Shown here piece by piece: positions 33,512 to 43,506 of a stretch of DNA of 57,357 nucleotides (position 1 is the stretch's first letter; every line of letters starts with the position of its first letter). The stretch comes from Corynebacterium sp. GTDB lineage: Bacteria; Actinomycetota; Actinomycetes; Mycobacteriales; Mycobacteriaceae. Where the stretch lies: NCBI RefSeq assembly GCF_030538285.1, contig NZ_JAUNUG010000016.1, forward strand, positions 1-57,357. The letters are read 5' to 3'. The position numbers and the translations under genes are program-made. A model generated the notes under the pieces. That model had not been told where the DNA came from. It saw only the letters and a list, made by a program, of their open reading frames with translations, and did not search any database.

Positions 33512-34417
33512 GTGGCCATCAGCAAAATCCTCCTGTACTACCGCTTCACCCCGATTGCCGATCCGAAGGCGGTGATGCTGTGGCAGCGTGACCTGTGCGA
33601 GTCGCTGGGGTTGCGCGGCCGCATCCTCATTTCCGAGCACGGTATCAACGGCACCGTCGGCGGTGACATTGATGCGTGTAAGCGCTACATCCGCAAGACG
33701 CGCGACTACCCGGGCTTCAAGGACATGGAGTTCAAGTGGTCGGAGGGCGGGGCGGAGGATTTCCCGAAGCTGAGCGTCAAGGTGCGCGATGAGATCGTCG
33801 CGTTCAATGCGGCGGGGGAGATCAAGGTGGATGAGGACGGCATCATCGGCGGTGGCGTGCATCTCAAGCCGGAGGAGGTCAATTCCCTGGTGGAAAAGCG
33901 CGGGGAGGATGTGGTCTTTTTTGATGGTCGTAATGCGATGGAGGCGCAGATCGGCAAGTTCCGTGACGCAGTCGTCCCAGATGTGACCACCACGCATGAT
34001 TTCATCGATGAGCTGGAATCCGGCAAGTATGACTGGATGAAGGATAAGCCGGTGGTCACCTACTGCACGGGTGGTGTGCGCTGTGAGATCCTCTCCTCCC
34101 TCATGCTCAACCGGGGGTTCAAGGAGGTTTACCAGATCGACGGTGGCATCGTCCGCTACGGCGAGAAGTACGGCAACGCGGGCCTGTGGGAGGGCTCGCT
34201 GTATGTCTTCGACAAGCGGATGCACATGGAGTTCGGGGAGGATTACGCCGAGCTCGGCCACTGCATCCACTGTGACGGCCACACGAACAACTTCATCAAC
34301 TGCCTCAATGAGGACACGTGCCGCCGCCAGGCGCTGGTGTGTGAGACATGTGCGGCGCAGCCCGCGACCGCGCATTGTGGTCGTGCGGACTGCGCCGAGG
34401 TGGCGGCGGAAGCTTAG
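33512..34417 (+). CDS. trhO: tRNA uridine(34) hydroxylase, rhodanese family TrhO (YceA)
   Basis: 301 aa from a GTG at 33512. N-terminal acylphosphatase-like domain ([36 protein letters not shown]), central rhodanese domain with active Cys in [16 protein letters not shown] (~190), C-terminal Cys-rich region CIHCDG .. [20 protein letters not shown]. TrhO makes 5-hydroxyuridine at position 34 of certain tRNAs using O2. A MoaD-like or rhodanese sulfur role is less likely. Converges with the next gene (4-bp overlap). Confidence 0.93.
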   Translation: MAISKILLYYRFTPIADPKAVMLWQRDLCESLGLRGRILISEHGINGTVGGDIDACKRYIRKTRDYPGFKDMEFKWSEGGAEDFPKLSVKVRDEIVAFNAAGEIKVDEDGIIGGGVHLKPEEVNSLVEKRGEDVVFFDGRNAMEAQIGKFRDAVVPDVTTTHDFIDELESGKYDWMKDKPVVTYCTGGVRCEILSSLMLNRGFKEVYQIDGGIVRYGEKYGNAGLWEGSLYVFDKRMHMEFGEDYAELGHCIHCDGHTNNFINCLNEDTCRRQALVCETCAAQPATAHCGRADCAEVAAEA

Positions 34418-34944
34418 TCGCTCAGTGCCATGATGAGGATCTGCCAGGTCTGCAGCATCCACATCATGGCGAAGGGGATGAGCACCCAGAAGATGCCCAT
34501 CCAGGGGCGCCAGCGGGTGTAGCTGTTGAGCTTGCGCACCATGATGATGGCGCAGCCGATGACGCCGCCCATGGCGAAGGTGCTGGTGATGATCGGCCAC
34601 CAGATCTGCGCGGAACGGGTGCACAGCCAGGCGGCTTCCCCGGCGTCGCAGAGCGGGCCGCCCATGAGGCGGGTGAAAAGCGCCATGACGAAACCACCGC
34701 CGGCGGTCAGGGCCATCGTGCCGAACATCCAGGTCAGGGCTTGCCGGGTGGAGCGGCGGTTACGTTCCTGCTGAATGACGGGGTCGGTGGAGGAGGCGAG
34801 CTCCTCGGCGGTCTGCGGTTCCGGGGGGCGGCGGTTGTGGAAGTCGGCGTCCTGGGTGAGATCGTTTTCCGGGTGGTCCAGGAAGTTGCGCCAGTTGGGG
34901 CGCCCGGAATCCTGGCGGGGGGAATCGTTCTCGGGGTGACTCAT
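34414..34944 (-). CDS. Conserved membrane protein, three helices, unknown function
   Basis: 176 aa. Hydrophilic N-terminal ~65 residues rich in Asp, Asn, Pro and Glu ([25 protein letters not shown] is a near repeat), then membrane segments at ~72-92 ([18 protein letters not shown]), ~115-136 and ~148-170, with two Cys in the first loop ([17 protein letters not shown]) that could form a disulfide outside. Family not recognised. Located 22 bp after the universal stress protein gene, so probably part of the ino1-marR-usp run. Confidence 0.7.
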   Translation of the reverse strand: MSHPENDSPRQDSGRPNWRNFLDHPENDLTQDADFHNRRPPEPQTAEELASSTDPVIQQERNRRSTRQALTWMFGTMALTAGGGFVMALFTRLMGGPLCDAGEAAWLCTRSAQIWWPIITSTFAMGGVIGCAIIMVRKLNSYTRWRPWMGIFWVLIPFAMMWMLQTWQILIMALSD

Positions 34945-34966
34945 GGCTTCAACCTTAGACCCGTCG

Positions 34967-35917
34967 TCAACTCCTCGACGTCGGGTGGATGAGCACCGGC
35001 ATGTGGACGTGGCGCAGGAACTCGGTGGCGGTGGAGCCGACGAACACCCGCTCCAGCGCGCCGGGCGTGGTGGAACCGAGGATGAGCAGGTCGCCCTTGC
35101 GCCACTTCAGGGCGTCGATCGCGCCGGCCCAACCGGTGCCGGAGCCGAGGTCCGATTCGACCTCCAGGTTGGGGTGTGCCTCGGCGATGACGTCGTGGCT
35201 GCGGTCGAGGACGGCGAGGGAGTGTTCGCGCCATTCGTCGATAAGCTCGCGCGAGAAGTCGAGCTTGTCGTGGAAAGGCTGGTCCGCGATGCCGGAGGGG
35301 GAGAAGGCGAGCACACGCATCTCTACGCCCCATTCTTCGGCGAGGTCCGCGGCGTAGTGGAGGGAGGGATCGTTCTCGTCGATCTCGGTTTCCAGGAACG
35401 CGTAGTTGACGCGGGTGACGCCGCGTTTCGACAGGCGTACCGCGCGCGGTGCGAGGCCCAGCGGCACGGGGGAGGAGTGCAGAAGCGCGTCGGCAGTAGA
35501 ACCGGCGATGAACCGGCCCTTCGGGGCGGTTGCCCCTGAGCCGAGGATGATCAGGTGGGCCCCGAACTCGGCGGCCGCCTCGCTGATGAGCAGCGATTCG
35601 GAGGGCCCGTCGAGGAAGAGGGAGAATTGCTCATCCCACGATTGCTTATCGACGCCCGCGTCATTCAGCGCCCGCTTCACCGCAGTTTCGCAGGCTTCCG
35701 CCTGCTTTCGGATCCATTTCCGGTACTTGCCGCCGAGGCGGCTCAACGACGTGGCAGGCCACGGTCGGGACAGGGTGGACACGACACGGATGTGCACGTC
35801 GGTGGTGCGGCTGAGCCAGGCGGCGAAGTCAATCGCCTCCGTGCCGCGGGAATCGGGCCGCCAGGCCACGAGGATGCGGGCGGGGGAGTCAGCGTCTGCG
35901 AGGAAGGGAGATGCCAT
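34967..35917 (-). CDS. Universal stress protein with two tandem USP domains
   Basis: 316 aa, two UspA-like domains (~12-150 and ~165-312). First: ILVAWRPDSRGTEAIDFAAWL and LIILGSGATAPKGRFIAGSTADALL, keeping the nucleotide-binding G-x2-G-x9-G(S) pattern; second: LLILGSTTPGALERVFVGSTATEFLRH. Probably binds ATP or AMP and acts in stress adaptation. It lies 46 bp after the MarR gene; as I recall, malR of C. glutamicum is also in an operon with a universal stress gene. Confidence 0.88.
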   Translation of the reverse strand: MASPFLADADSPARILVAWRPDSRGTEAIDFAAWLSRTTDVHIRVVSTLSRPWPATSLSRLGGKYRKWIRKQAEACETAVKRALNDAGVDKQSWDEQFSLFLDGPSESLLISEAAAEFGAHLIILGSGATAPKGRFIAGSTADALLHSSPVPLGLAPRAVRLSKRGVTRVNYAFLETEIDENDPSLHYAADLAEEWGVEMRVLAFSPSGIADQPFHDKLDFSRELIDEWREHSLAVLDRSHDVIAEAHPNLEVESDLGSGTGWAGAIDALKWRKGDLLILGSTTPGALERVFVGSTATEFLRHVHMPVLIHPTSRS

Positions 35918-35963
35918 GTAGGGAAGGGGTGTGGGGGACGGAAACAGTGCCTATTATCCCAGC

Positions 35964-36434
35964 TCACCCTTTGTGGCTGTCAATGAGGTCAGCGCCATAG
36001 CTGTCCGCGAGCTTGTTGATAATGTCGGTCAGTTCGTGGACGCGGGCGAGGTCCTCCTCATCAAGGGTGCCGAGCATCTCCGCGAGGTACTTCGTCCGCT
36101 CCTCACCGACCCGCTCCAGCTCGCTGGCGCCCAGCTGGGTGAGCTGGACCCGCACTCCGCGGCGGTCCTGCTCATCGCGGATACGCTCGACGAGTTGACG
36201 CTGCTCCAGCTGGTGCAGCGCGTTGGAGGCGGTGGGCATACGGATGCCCTCCTCGCGGGCGATCTGGCTGATCCGCGAGGGGCCGTTGTCCTGCAGGCGG
36301 GCCATGATGGACAACTGCGGGCCGGTCAGATCGGATTGTTCGGCAATGCGGAAGTACATGACGTACAGCTTCGTCATTGCCGGACGAATCCGGGCGGCGA
36401 TGTCCTCGGGGGTCGGTTCACTCATGTGACCCAT
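35964..36434 (-). CDS. MarR-family regulator, MalR-like
   Basis: 156 aa from ATG 36434 (AAAGGTG 6 nt upstream) or 153 aa from ATG 36425. Winged helix: LTGPQLSIMARLQDNGPSRISQIAREEGIRMPTASNAL and wing VERIRDEQDRRGVRVQLT, typical MarR. Gene order with a downstream universal stress gene matches MalR of C. glutamicum, which modulates cell-envelope genes; orthology is inferred only. Upstream neighbour ino1 is 28 bp away on the same strand. Confidence 0.8.
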   Translation of the reverse strand: MGHMSEPTPEDIAARIRPAMTKLYVMYFRIAEQSDLTGPQLSIMARLQDNGPSRISQIAREEGIRMPTASNALHQLEQRQLVERIRDEQDRRGVRVQLTQLGASELERVGEERTKYLAEMLGTLDEEDLARVHELTDIINKLADSYGADLIDSHKG

Positions 36435-36462
36435 ACTAGACACCTTTGCCCGGGAAACCGAC

Positions 36463-37554
36463 CTAATCTTCAGCGCCGATGATGAAAGCCTCGAGCTTCG
36501 CGCGGGCATCCTCATCACCCATCTGCACCGGCGGGGACTTCATCAGGTACGCCGAAGCGGGCAGGACCGGGCCAGCGACCTTGCGGTCGAGGGCGATCTT
36601 GGCGGCGCGGACGGCGTCGATGATGATGCCGGCGGAGTTCGGGGAATCCCACACCTCGAGCTTGTACTCCAGGTTGAGCGGCACCTCACCGAAAGCGGTG
36701 CCCTCCAGGCGGACGTAGGCCCACTTGCGGTCATCGAGCCACTCGACGTAGTCGGAAGGGCCGATGTGGACATTGCGGTCGTTGACCTTGCCGGCCAGCG
36801 GGGACTCCACCAGGTTGGAGGTGACGGCCTGGGTCTTGGAGATCTTCTTCGACTCGAGGCGGTCGCGGTCGAGCATGTTCTTGAAGTCCATGTTGCCGCC
36901 CACGTTGAGCTGCATGGTGCGCTCGAGGCGGACACCACGGTCCTCGAAGAGCTTCGCCATCACGCGGTGGGTGATGGTGGCACCGACCTGGGACTTGATG
37001 TCATCGCCGACGATGGGCAGACCAGCGTCGATGAACTTCTGGGCCCACTCCGGATCGGAGGCGATGAACACCGGCAGGGCGTTGACGAAGGCACATCCAG
37101 CGTCGATGGCGGCCTGCGCGTAGAACTTATCGGCCTGCTCGGAACCAACCGGAAGGTAGGAGACGACGACGTCCACCTCGGCGTCGATAAGCGCCTGCGC
37201 GACATCAACGGCGTCCGCGCCGGACTCCTCGACGGTCTCCATGTAGTGCTTGCCCAGACCGTCGAGGGTCGGGCCGCGCTGGACGGTGACGCCGGTGGCC
37301 GGGACGTCGGCGATCTTGATGGTGCAGTTCTGGGACGCCTCGATGGCGTCGGCGAGGTCGGTGCCCACCTTGGCTGCATCGACGTCGAAAGCGGCGACGA
37401 ACTCCACGTCGGAGACGTGGTAGTCACCGAACTGCACGTGCATCAGGCCCGGCACCTTCTCCTCGGCGGGGGTGTCCTTGTAGAACTCCACACCCTGGAC
37501 CAGCGATGCGGCGCAGTTGCCCACACCGACGATTGCCACACGAACCTTGCTCAT
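36463..37554 (-). CDS. ino1: Inositol-3-phosphate synthase
   Basis: 363 aa, the short actinobacterial type. Begins [20 protein letters not shown] (NAD motif); [104 protein letters not shown] are the conserved blocks with catalytic Lys residues. It makes inositol-phosphate for phosphatidylinositol, PIMs and mycothiol. Divergent from the DUF5318 gene over a 116-bp region, as in mycobacteria. Confidence 0.96.
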   Translation of the reverse strand: MSKVRVAIVGVGNCAASLVQGVEFYKDTPAEEKVPGLMHVQFGDYHVSDVEFVAAFDVDAAKVGTDLADAIEASQNCTIKIADVPATGVTVQRGPTLDGLGKHYMETVEESGADAVDVAQALIDAEVDVVVSYLPVGSEQADKFYAQAAIDAGCAFVNALPVFIASDPEWAQKFIDAGLPIVGDDIKSQVGATITHRVMAKLFEDRGVRLERTMQLNVGGNMDFKNMLDRDRLESKKISKTQAVTSNLVESPLAGKVNDRNVHIGPSDYVEWLDDRKWAYVRLEGTAFGEVPLNLEYKLEVWDSPNSAGIIIDAVRAAKIALDRKVAGPVLPASAYLMKSPPVQMGDEDARAKLEAFIIGAED

Positions 37555-37670
37555 ATTCCGTTCACTCCTTGTGTCAGGTTATTCAACGGTCCATCGTATG
37601 TTGGCGTGTGCACAAAGTGGGTATCGGGGCGCGGCAGGATCGATCAAGAAGATGCGTAGACTCACCGGCA

Positions 37671-38054
37671 ATGAGTGCCAAGCAACCCGCAGACATCGTC
37701 TACCGCAACGAGGTCTCCCACCGCTTCGCCCGCGCCGACCTCCTGCGTCGCTGGCGGGCCAATGAAGTCACCCGCGATGAGGTGTGCGACGCCGACTTCC
37801 TGCTGGTCACCGCCGCTCAATATCACGGTCGACCGGCCGGACAGCCCTGCCCGGTGTGTGATTCTGAAGACCTGCGGATCGTGCAGTGGATCCACGGCGA
37901 GCAACTCGGCCGCATGGCCGGCACCGCGCGTGACGACGATGAAATCGCCCGCATCGCCGCCAGCGGCAAAGATGTGACCGTCCACACTGTCGAGGTGTGT
38001 CCGCGCTGTCGCTGGAACCATCTCCTCACCGCCGTCACCGCCACCCGGGCGTGA
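37671..38054 (+). CDS. DUF5318 family protein with zinc-binding Cys pairs
   Basis: 127 aa from ATG 37671. Middle and end carry CPVCDSEDLRIVQWIHGEQLG and VEVCPRCRWNHLLTAV, two CxxC knuckles likely to hold zinc. Start region IVYRNEVSHRFARADLLRRW is conserved. Actinobacteria-specific; it sits just before the class A PBP gene as in mycobacteria (Rv0049-ponA1 order from memory). Role unknown; possibly linked to cell-wall synthesis. Confidence 0.82.
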   Translation: MSAKQPADIVYRNEVSHRFARADLLRRWRANEVTRDEVCDADFLLVTAAQYHGRPAGQPCPVCDSEDLRIVQWIHGEQLGRMAGTARDDDEIARIAASGKDVTVHTVEVCPRCRWNHLLTAVTATRA

Positions 38055-38158
38055 CATTTCGGCGGCGAACCTGCGGAAAGATTCCCCATCCGGGCAAAGG
38101 GGAAGTAGTGTTCACGGGTGTAACAACCCTCCAACAGTGATCACAGTGGGGACAACAC

Positions 38159-40324
38159 GTGTCAGAGAAGAACAACACCAGCTCCAAGCACAAGGAGAAG
38201 GATCAGGCACCGCGCAGCAGGCGACGGACCATCCTGTACTCGGTGCTCGGTGCACTGCTCGCGCTCATCCTCCTCCCCCTGGGTGTCTTCCTCGTCGCAT
38301 ACGCCACGGTCGAGGTGCCCGAGCCGGAGGAACTGACCTCCGCGCAGGTTTCCTCCATCTACGCCTCCGATTCTTCCACGGAACTCGCCCGCGTCGTCCC
38401 GCCGGAGGGTAACCGCCGCCAGGTGTCGCTGGAGCAGGTGCCCGAATCCCTGCAGAACGCGGTGCTGGCGGCCGAGGACCGTGAGTTCTGGACCAACAAG
38501 GGCTTCTCTTTCACCGGTTTCGGTCGTGCCGTCATCGGCCAGCTCACCGGCAACCCCTCCGCCGGTGGTGGCTCCACGATCACGCAGCAGTACGTCAAGA
38601 ACGCGCTCGTCGGCGACGAGCACTCCTATGTGCGCAAGGCCCGTGAGCTGGTCTACTCCGTGAAGATGACCAACCAGTGGTCCAAGGAGGAGATCCTCGC
38701 CGCCTACCTCAACACCGTCTACTTGGGCCGTAACGCCTACGGTGTGGAGGCCGCGGCGACCGCCTACTTCGACAAGCCCGTCTCCGAGCTGAGCACCGAG
38801 GAAGGGGCGGTGTTGGCCGCCACCATCCAGCTGCCCAGCCAGCTGGAGCCGTGGACCAACCCGGAGGGCGCGCAGACCCGCTGGAACTACGTCCTCGACG
38901 GCATGGTCGACATGGAGGTCCTGCCCGCGCAGGAGCGCGCCGGGATGGACTACCCGCAGACCCGCGACCCGGCCGACTACTCCGCCTACACCGAGGCCAC
39001 CGGCACCAACGGCATGATCAAGAACCATGTCATGGAGGAGCTGGAGAAGGTCGGCATCACCGAGACGGATGTGACCACCCGTGGCCTGCGCATCACCACC
39101 ACCATCGACATAAAGGCGCAGGACGCCACCGTGGAGGCAGTGCGCGCCAACCTGGCTTCGCTGCAGGAGGATGCGCGTGCCGGTGTCGCTGCGGTCGAAC
39201 CGGGCACCGGTGCGGTCCGCGCCTACTACGGCGGTGAGGATGCCGCCGGTTGGGACTACGCCAACGCCGCCCTGCAGACCGGCTCCACCTTCAAGATCTT
39301 CGGCCTGGCCGCCGCCCTGCAGCAGGGCATTCCGCTCAGCGCCGTGTACGACTCCTCCCCGGTGCGTCTGCCCGGTGGTATCACCGTCACCAACGCGGGC
39401 GGGGGCGGCGGTGGGTACACTACCATCGCCGATGCCCTCAAGCACTCCTACAACACCAGCTTCATCCGCCTGCAGGAGGATCTGACCAACACCACGCAGG
39501 ACACCGCCGACATGGCCCACGCTTTGGGCATGGCGACGTCCCTGCCGGGTATTGAGACGACCCTGCGCGAGAACGGCGGCCAGCCCTACGAGGGCATCAT
39601 CCTGGGCCAGTACCAGTCCCGCCCGCTCGACATGGCCACCGCCCTGGCCACCCTGGCCAACCGCGGCGTGTGGCACGAGACCCACTTCGTCGAGCGCGTG
39701 GAGACCTCCGAGGGTGAACTGCTCTACCAGCACGAGGCCGGTGAGGGTGAGCGTCGCGTGTCCGAGGTCGTCGCAGACAACCTGCTCTCCGCCATGGCTC
39801 CGGTGGCCGCGTACTCCAACGGCAACGTCCTGGCCGGGGGACGCCCCTCGGCCGCGAAGACCGGTACCGCCCAGCTCGGCGACACCGGCCTGAACAAGGA
39901 TGCCTGGATGATCGGTGCCACCCCGCAGTTGGCCACCGCCGTGTGGGTGGGCACCGCCGACAACACTTCCGCCATCTTCAACACGTGGGGTGGCAACATG
40001 TACGGCGCGAGCTCCCCGGCCAGCATCTGGAAGGCCTCGATGGACGGTGCCCACGAGGGCAAGGAGATCGAGTACTTCAACACTCCCGGCCCGATCAACT
40101 TCGGCACCGGCATTCCCTCGGGCGGCAACGGCCTGAGCTACGTCCCGGCGCCGCCGCCGACGGCCGCGCCTGCCCCGGCTCCGGAAGCGCCGGAGGAGCA
40201 GCCGACGGAAGAGGCCCCGGAGGACTCCGCCCCGGAGCCGGCCCCCGCACCGCCGGCTATTGACCTGCCGCCAGCCCCCGACAGCATCGAGATCCTGCCG
40301 GGTCTCACCCTCGACCTGCCCTAG
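38159..40324 (+). CDS. ponA: Bifunctional class A penicillin-binding protein (PBP1)
   Basis: 721 aa from a GTG at 38159. Cytoplasmic basic tail, one membrane segment (ILYSVLGALLALILLPLGVF, ~25-45), GT51 transglycosylase domain with the catalytic Glu in AAEDREFWTNKGF (~106) and GGSTITQQYVKN, KARELVYSVKM, then transpeptidase with Ser in GSTFKIFGLA (~375), SYN (KHSYNTSF, ~430) and KTG (AAKTGTAQ, ~566). The last ~60 residues are a Pro/Ala/Glu-rich tail like that of mycobacterial PonA1. Polymerises and cross-links peptidoglycan at the membrane. Directly abuts the GT87 gene. Confidence 0.95.
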   Translation: MSEKNNTSSKHKEKDQAPRSRRRTILYSVLGALLALILLPLGVFLVAYATVEVPEPEELTSAQVSSIYASDSSTELARVVPPEGNRRQVSLEQVPESLQNAVLAAEDREFWTNKGFSFTGFGRAVIGQLTGNPSAGGGSTITQQYVKNALVGDEHSYVRKARELVYSVKMTNQWSKEEILAAYLNTVYLGRNAYGVEAAATAYFDKPVSELSTEEGAVLAATIQLPSQLEPWTNPEGAQTRWNYVLDGMVDMEVLPAQERAGMDYPQTRDPADYSAYTEATGTNGMIKNHVMEELEKVGITETDVTTRGLRITTTIDIKAQDATVEAVRANLASLQEDARAGVAAVEPGTGAVRAYYGGEDAAGWDYANAALQTGSTFKIFGLAAALQQGIPLSAVYDSSPVRLPGGITVTNAGGGGGGYTTIADALKHSYNTSFIRLQEDLTNTTQDTADMAHALGMATSLPGIETTLRENGGQPYEGIILGQYQSRPLDMATALATLANRGVWHETHFVERVETSEGELLYQHEAGEGERRVSEVVADNLLSAMAPVAAYSNGNVLAGGRPSAAKTGTAQLGDTGLNKDAWMIGATPQLATAVWVGTADNTSAIFNTWGGNMYGASSPASIWKASMDGAHEGKEIEYFNTPGPINFGTGIPSGGNGLSYVPAPPPTAAPAPAPEAPEEQPTEEAPEDSAPEPAPAPPAIDLPPAPDSIEILPGLTLDLP

Positions 40325-41695
40325 GTGGTCACGCAACTTAAGCGACGCTCCCCGGCGCTGACCGAACCGGTCGCCCGGGGGGTTGTCGGCTTTCTGGGTG
40401 GCCCGGTGGGCCGTTTCGCCGCGGTGGGACGTCAGCGGTGGTGGACGCCTGTGCGGGTGCTCATCTCCGTGGCTCTGGTGTTCTGCTCCTTCGGCTTCCT
40501 GTCGAAGGCGCAGTGCCTGCAGGGGGCGCGGGCGGAGGACGGGTCGGTGTTCCTCGACTGGTCGGGAAACCGGCAGTACATCGCCGCCTGTTACAACGAC
40601 ATCACCCCGCTTTACGGGGGCCGCGGTCTCGACGAGTCGGGTTTCCCCTACGCCTATTCGTGGGTGGAGGGGGATCTCACCCGCTACCTGGAGTACCCGG
40701 TGCTCGCGGGGCTGTTCCAGTGGCTGACCGGAACGCTCGCGCGCCTGACCTACCCGTTGGTGGAGCTCACCGGCTGGGCGGTGCCGGAGGCGTCCTGGTT
40801 CTTCGCGCTCACCGCTTTGTTGATGTCGGCGATGTGGGTGTTCACCATCCGGCTGGTCGCGGATATGGCGGGCCACCGCATCTGGGACACGGTGCTGGTG
40901 GCGGCGTCCCCGCTGGTGATCGTCCACGCGTTCACGAACTGGGACATCCCCTCGATAGCGCTGGCGGTGGCGGGGATGCACGCGGCGTCGAGAAGCAGGT
41001 TTGGCCTGGCGGGCCTGTGCATCGGGCTGGGTACGGCGTTCAAGCTGTGGCCGCTGTACCTGCTGGGGGCGTATCTGGTGTTGGCGATCCGGGAGTGTCG
41101 CTACGCGCCGTTCCTGCGGATGCTGGGTGCCGCGGCCGGTTCGTGGCTGGTACTCAACGTGCCGGTCATGCTGGCCTACCCGGAAGGTTGGGGCGAGTTC
41201 CTGCGCCTGAACAGCGAGCGCGGTTATGAGTGGACCACCATCTACGCGATCATCGGCCGCGAGCTACCTTTCCCGGGCATGGCGGTTCCGGTGCTCAACG
41301 TCGTCTCCTTCGGCCTGTTCGCACTGGCCTGCCTGGGCATCCTCGTCCTCGGCCTGCGAGCCCCGGCTCGCCCCCGCGCAGTCGAGCTGATTTTCCTCAT
41401 CGTGCTGGCGTTTCTGCTGTTCAACAAGGTGTGGTCGCCGCAGTACTCCTTGTGGCTGGTGGTTCCGGCAGTGCTCGCGCTGCCCCGTTGGCGGTTGTTG
41501 CTGTCGTGGATGCTTATCGACGCCGCCGTCTGGCCGCTGCTCATGTGGTACATGCTGGGCGCAGACAACATGGGCATTCCCCCGGAGCTTCTCGACGCCG
41601 CGCTCATCACCCGCCTCATCCTCCTCATCGTCATGGGCGCGCTGGTGGTGCGCCAGATGTGGCGGCGTGAGGGGGACGTAAGGTTGCAGGCATGA
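40325..41695 (+). CDS. GT87-type (DUF2029) polytopic mannosyl/arabinosyl-transferase-like protein
   Basis: 456 aa from a GTG at 40325, immediately after the ponA stop. About ten membrane helices. After helix 1 comes an outer loop with DWSGNRQYIAACYNDITPLYGGRG, the acidic loop-1 region typical of GT-C enzymes, then LEYPVLAGLFQWLTG; later FKLWPLYLLGAYLVLA and FNKVWSPQYSLWLVVP. Family members transfer mannose or arabinose from polyprenyl-phosphate sugars. The mycobacterial counterpart next to ponA1 (Rv0051) has, to my knowledge, no settled role. Confidence 0.8.
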   Translation: MVTQLKRRSPALTEPVARGVVGFLGGPVGRFAAVGRQRWWTPVRVLISVALVFCSFGFLSKAQCLQGARAEDGSVFLDWSGNRQYIAACYNDITPLYGGRGLDESGFPYAYSWVEGDLTRYLEYPVLAGLFQWLTGTLARLTYPLVELTGWAVPEASWFFALTALLMSAMWVFTIRLVADMAGHRIWDTVLVAASPLVIVHAFTNWDIPSIALAVAGMHAASRSRFGLAGLCIGLGTAFKLWPLYLLGAYLVLAIRECRYAPFLRMLGAAAGSWLVLNVPVMLAYPEGWGEFLRLNSERGYEWTTIYAIIGRELPFPGMAVPVLNVVSFGLFALACLGILVLGLRAPARPRAVELIFLIVLAFLLFNKVWSPQYSLWLVVPAVLALPRWRLLLSWMLIDAAVWPLLMWYMLGADNMGIPPELLDAALITRLILLIVMGALVVRQMWRREGDVRLQA

Positions 41696-41892
41696 ACACC
41701 GTCACCATCCTCGGCATCGGCTCCATCGTCATCGGCTTCTTGTGTATCGCCGCCGCGTTCCACACGTTCATGACGAAGAAGCCGGTCGGGTGGTCCGTCG
41801 GTTTCGGTATCACCGCCTTCTTCTTCGTCACTGTCATCCCCGTGTTCCTGGCCGTGTTCTTTGCGACGATGCCCGGCGATGTCACCCGCTGA
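41692..41892 (+). CDS. Small two-helix membrane protein
   Basis: 66 aa, overlapping the previous gene by ATGA. Two hydrophobic stretches (IGSIVIGFLCIAAAFHTF and FGITAFFFVTVIPVFLAVFF) joined by a short MTKKPVGWSV loop. Translation is coupled to the GT87 gene, suggesting a partner of it. Function unknown. Confidence 0.72.
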   Translation: MNTVTILGIGSIVIGFLCIAAAFHTFMTKKPVGWSVGFGITAFFFVTVIPVFLAVFFATMPGDVTR

Positions 41893-42018
41893 CGATTAAC
41901 TCATTTCCCCCCGTTTGCGGTACGCTGCTGGGGTTGCTTGACGCAACAGACCCTCCTGTCACGCCCAATGGGGGCGTGGCCGAACCAAATTACTAGACCA
42001 TAGGAGGTGATGAGGTCG
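41893..42018 (+). promoter_or_regulatory. rpsF leader region
   Basis: 126 bp. GTTGC-TTGAC-GCAAC (near 41934-41948) and ACGCCC-AATG-GGGGCGT (near 41963-41979) can form hairpins, the second followed by GGCCGAACC. Leaders of rpsF in many bacteria contain a structure bound by S6:S18 with an exposed CCG; this element is compatible but not verified. The ribosome site AGGAGGTGA at 42002-42010 is near perfect and sets the ATG at 42019. Confidence 0.4.
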
Positions 42019-42306
42019 ATGCGTCACTACGAAATCATGATCATTCTGGATCCGACTCAGGATGAGCGCACCGTCGCCCCGTCCCTGGATAAGTACCTTG
42101 AGAATGTCCGCAAGGACAACGGCAAGGTCGAGAAGGTTGATGTGTGGGGCAAGCGTCGTCTTGCGTACCCGATCAACAAGAAGGAAGAGGGCGTGTACGC
42201 CGTCGTCAACCTCGAGTGCGAGTCTGCGACCGTGCTCGAGCTGGACCGCGTTCTCAACCTGAACGACACCGTCCTGCGCACCAAGGTTCTGCGCACCGAC
42301 GCTTAA
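42019..42306 (+). CDS. rpsF: 30S ribosomal protein S6
   Basis: 95 aa from ATG 42019 ([12 protein letters not shown]), 8 nt after AGGAGGTGA; earlier GTG/ATG codons overlap that site. Conserved [21 protein letters not shown] and a C-terminal [10 protein letters not shown]. First gene of rpsF-ssb-rplI. rpsR, which in many genomes lies between ssb and rplI, is not in this operon. Confidence 0.97.
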   Translation: MRHYEIMIILDPTQDERTVAPSLDKYLENVRKDNGKVEKVDVWGKRRLAYPINKKEEGVYAVVNLECESATVLELDRVLNLNDTVLRTKVLRTDA

Positions 42307-42372
42307 GAACGGATACTGGGTGGCAGGTAACAGCCTGACACCCCGGCCCGTCAACGAAAAGGTAAGAAGAAC

Positions 42373-42972
42373 ATGGCTATTGGAGATACCCCCATCACCG
42401 TCGTCGGCAACGTCGTCGCCGACCCTGAACTCCGTTTCACCCCCTCGGGTGCCGCGGTGGCCAATTTCCGCGTCGCCTCCACTCCCCGCGTCTTTAACCG
42501 TGACTCCGGGCAGTACGAGGACGGCGAGGCTTTGTTCCTCACCTGCAACGTCTGGCGCCAGGCAGCCGAGAATGTCGCCGAGTCCCTCACCAAGGGCATG
42601 CGTGTCATTGTCAACGGCCGCCTCAAGCAGCGCAGTTACCAGACGAAGGAAGGCGAGAACCGCACGGTCTTCGAGATTGAGGTCGACGAGGTCGGCCCGT
42701 CCCTGAAGTTCGCTTCCGCCCAGGTCAACCGCAACCCACGTGAAGGTGGCGGCAACTTCGGCGGAGGTAACTACGGTGGCGGCCAGCCCCAGCAGTCTCA
42801 GCAGCAGCGTGGCCAGCAGGCCCCGCCGCAGCAGTCTCAGTACCAGGGTGGTTTCGGCCAGTCCCAGCAGCAGGCACCCCAGCAGCCGCAGCAGCCCGCC
42901 AACGACCCGTGGGGTTCCGCCCCGCCGGCCGGTGGTTTCGGCGGTGCGGCCGATGACGAGCCTCCGTTCTGA
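42373..42972 (+). CDS. ssb: Single-stranded DNA-binding protein
   Basis: 199 aa. OB-fold core (~1-112): [28 protein letters not shown] and [34 protein letters not shown] Gly/Gln-rich flexible linker (about 12 QQ runs, ~125-180) leads to the acidic tip DDEPPF used to recruit replication and repair proteins. 66 bp after rpsF with AAGGTAAGAAG as ribosome site. Confidence 0.97.
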   Translation: MAIGDTPITVVGNVVADPELRFTPSGAAVANFRVASTPRVFNRDSGQYEDGEALFLTCNVWRQAAENVAESLTKGMRVIVNGRLKQRSYQTKEGENRTVFEIEVDEVGPSLKFASAQVNRNPREGGGNFGGGNYGGGQPQQSQQQRGQQAPPQQSQYQGGFGQSQQQAPQQPQQPANDPWGSAPPAGGFGGAADDEPPF

Positions 42973-43038
42973 TCGAGCAGAATCTTTTCCACTCAACAGA
43001 ACTTTCCCGACAGGGATGAACAACGAAAGGCAGGGATC

Positions 43039-43491
43039 ATGAAGCTGATCCTCACCGCTGCCGTTGAGAACCTCGGTGACGCAGGAGACGTCGTCGAGGT
43101 CAAGAACGGCTACGGACGCAACTACCTGCTTCCCCGCGGCCTGGCCATTGTGGCCACCCGTGGTGCTGAGAAGCAGATCGAGGGCATTCAGCGTGCCCAG
43201 GAGGCTCGCGCCATCCGCGACCTCGACCACGCCCGTGAGGTCCGTGAGCAGCTCGAGCAGCTGTCCGGCGTGACCGTCCCGGTCCGTACCTCTGACTCCG
43301 GCAAGCTCTTCGGTTCCGTGAAGACCGACGACATCGCCGATGCAGTGAAGAAGGCCGGCGGCCCGACCCTGGACAAGCGCACCATTGAGCTGCCCAAGGG
43401 TCTTGTGAAGAAGACCGGTAACTACCAGGTCATCGTGAACCTCCACGACGACGTGACCGGCAAGATCAACTTCGAGGTCGTCGCCGCGTAA
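43039..43491 (+). CDS. rplI: 50S ribosomal protein L9
   Basis: 150 aa. N-terminal domain [22 protein letters not shown] then [17 protein letters not shown], long connecting helix, and C-terminal domain with [13 protein letters not shown] and [27 protein letters not shown] before the ATG. Ends the ribosomal operon ahead of two hairpins. Confidence 0.97.
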   Translation: MKLILTAAVENLGDAGDVVEVKNGYGRNYLLPRGLAIVATRGAEKQIEGIQRAQEARAIRDLDHAREVREQLEQLSGVTVPVRTSDSGKLFGSVKTDDIADAVKKAGGPTLDKRTIELPKGLVKKTGNYQVIVNLHDDVTGKINFEVVAA

Positions 43492-43506
43492 TTTACGCCT
43501 GACGAC

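Noticed and set aside
38162-40981. 939-codon open frame on the minus strand
   Set aside because: Lies antisense to ponA and the GT87 gene, with His/Arg/Gly/Asp-rich translation and no domains; a GC-rich shadow frame.
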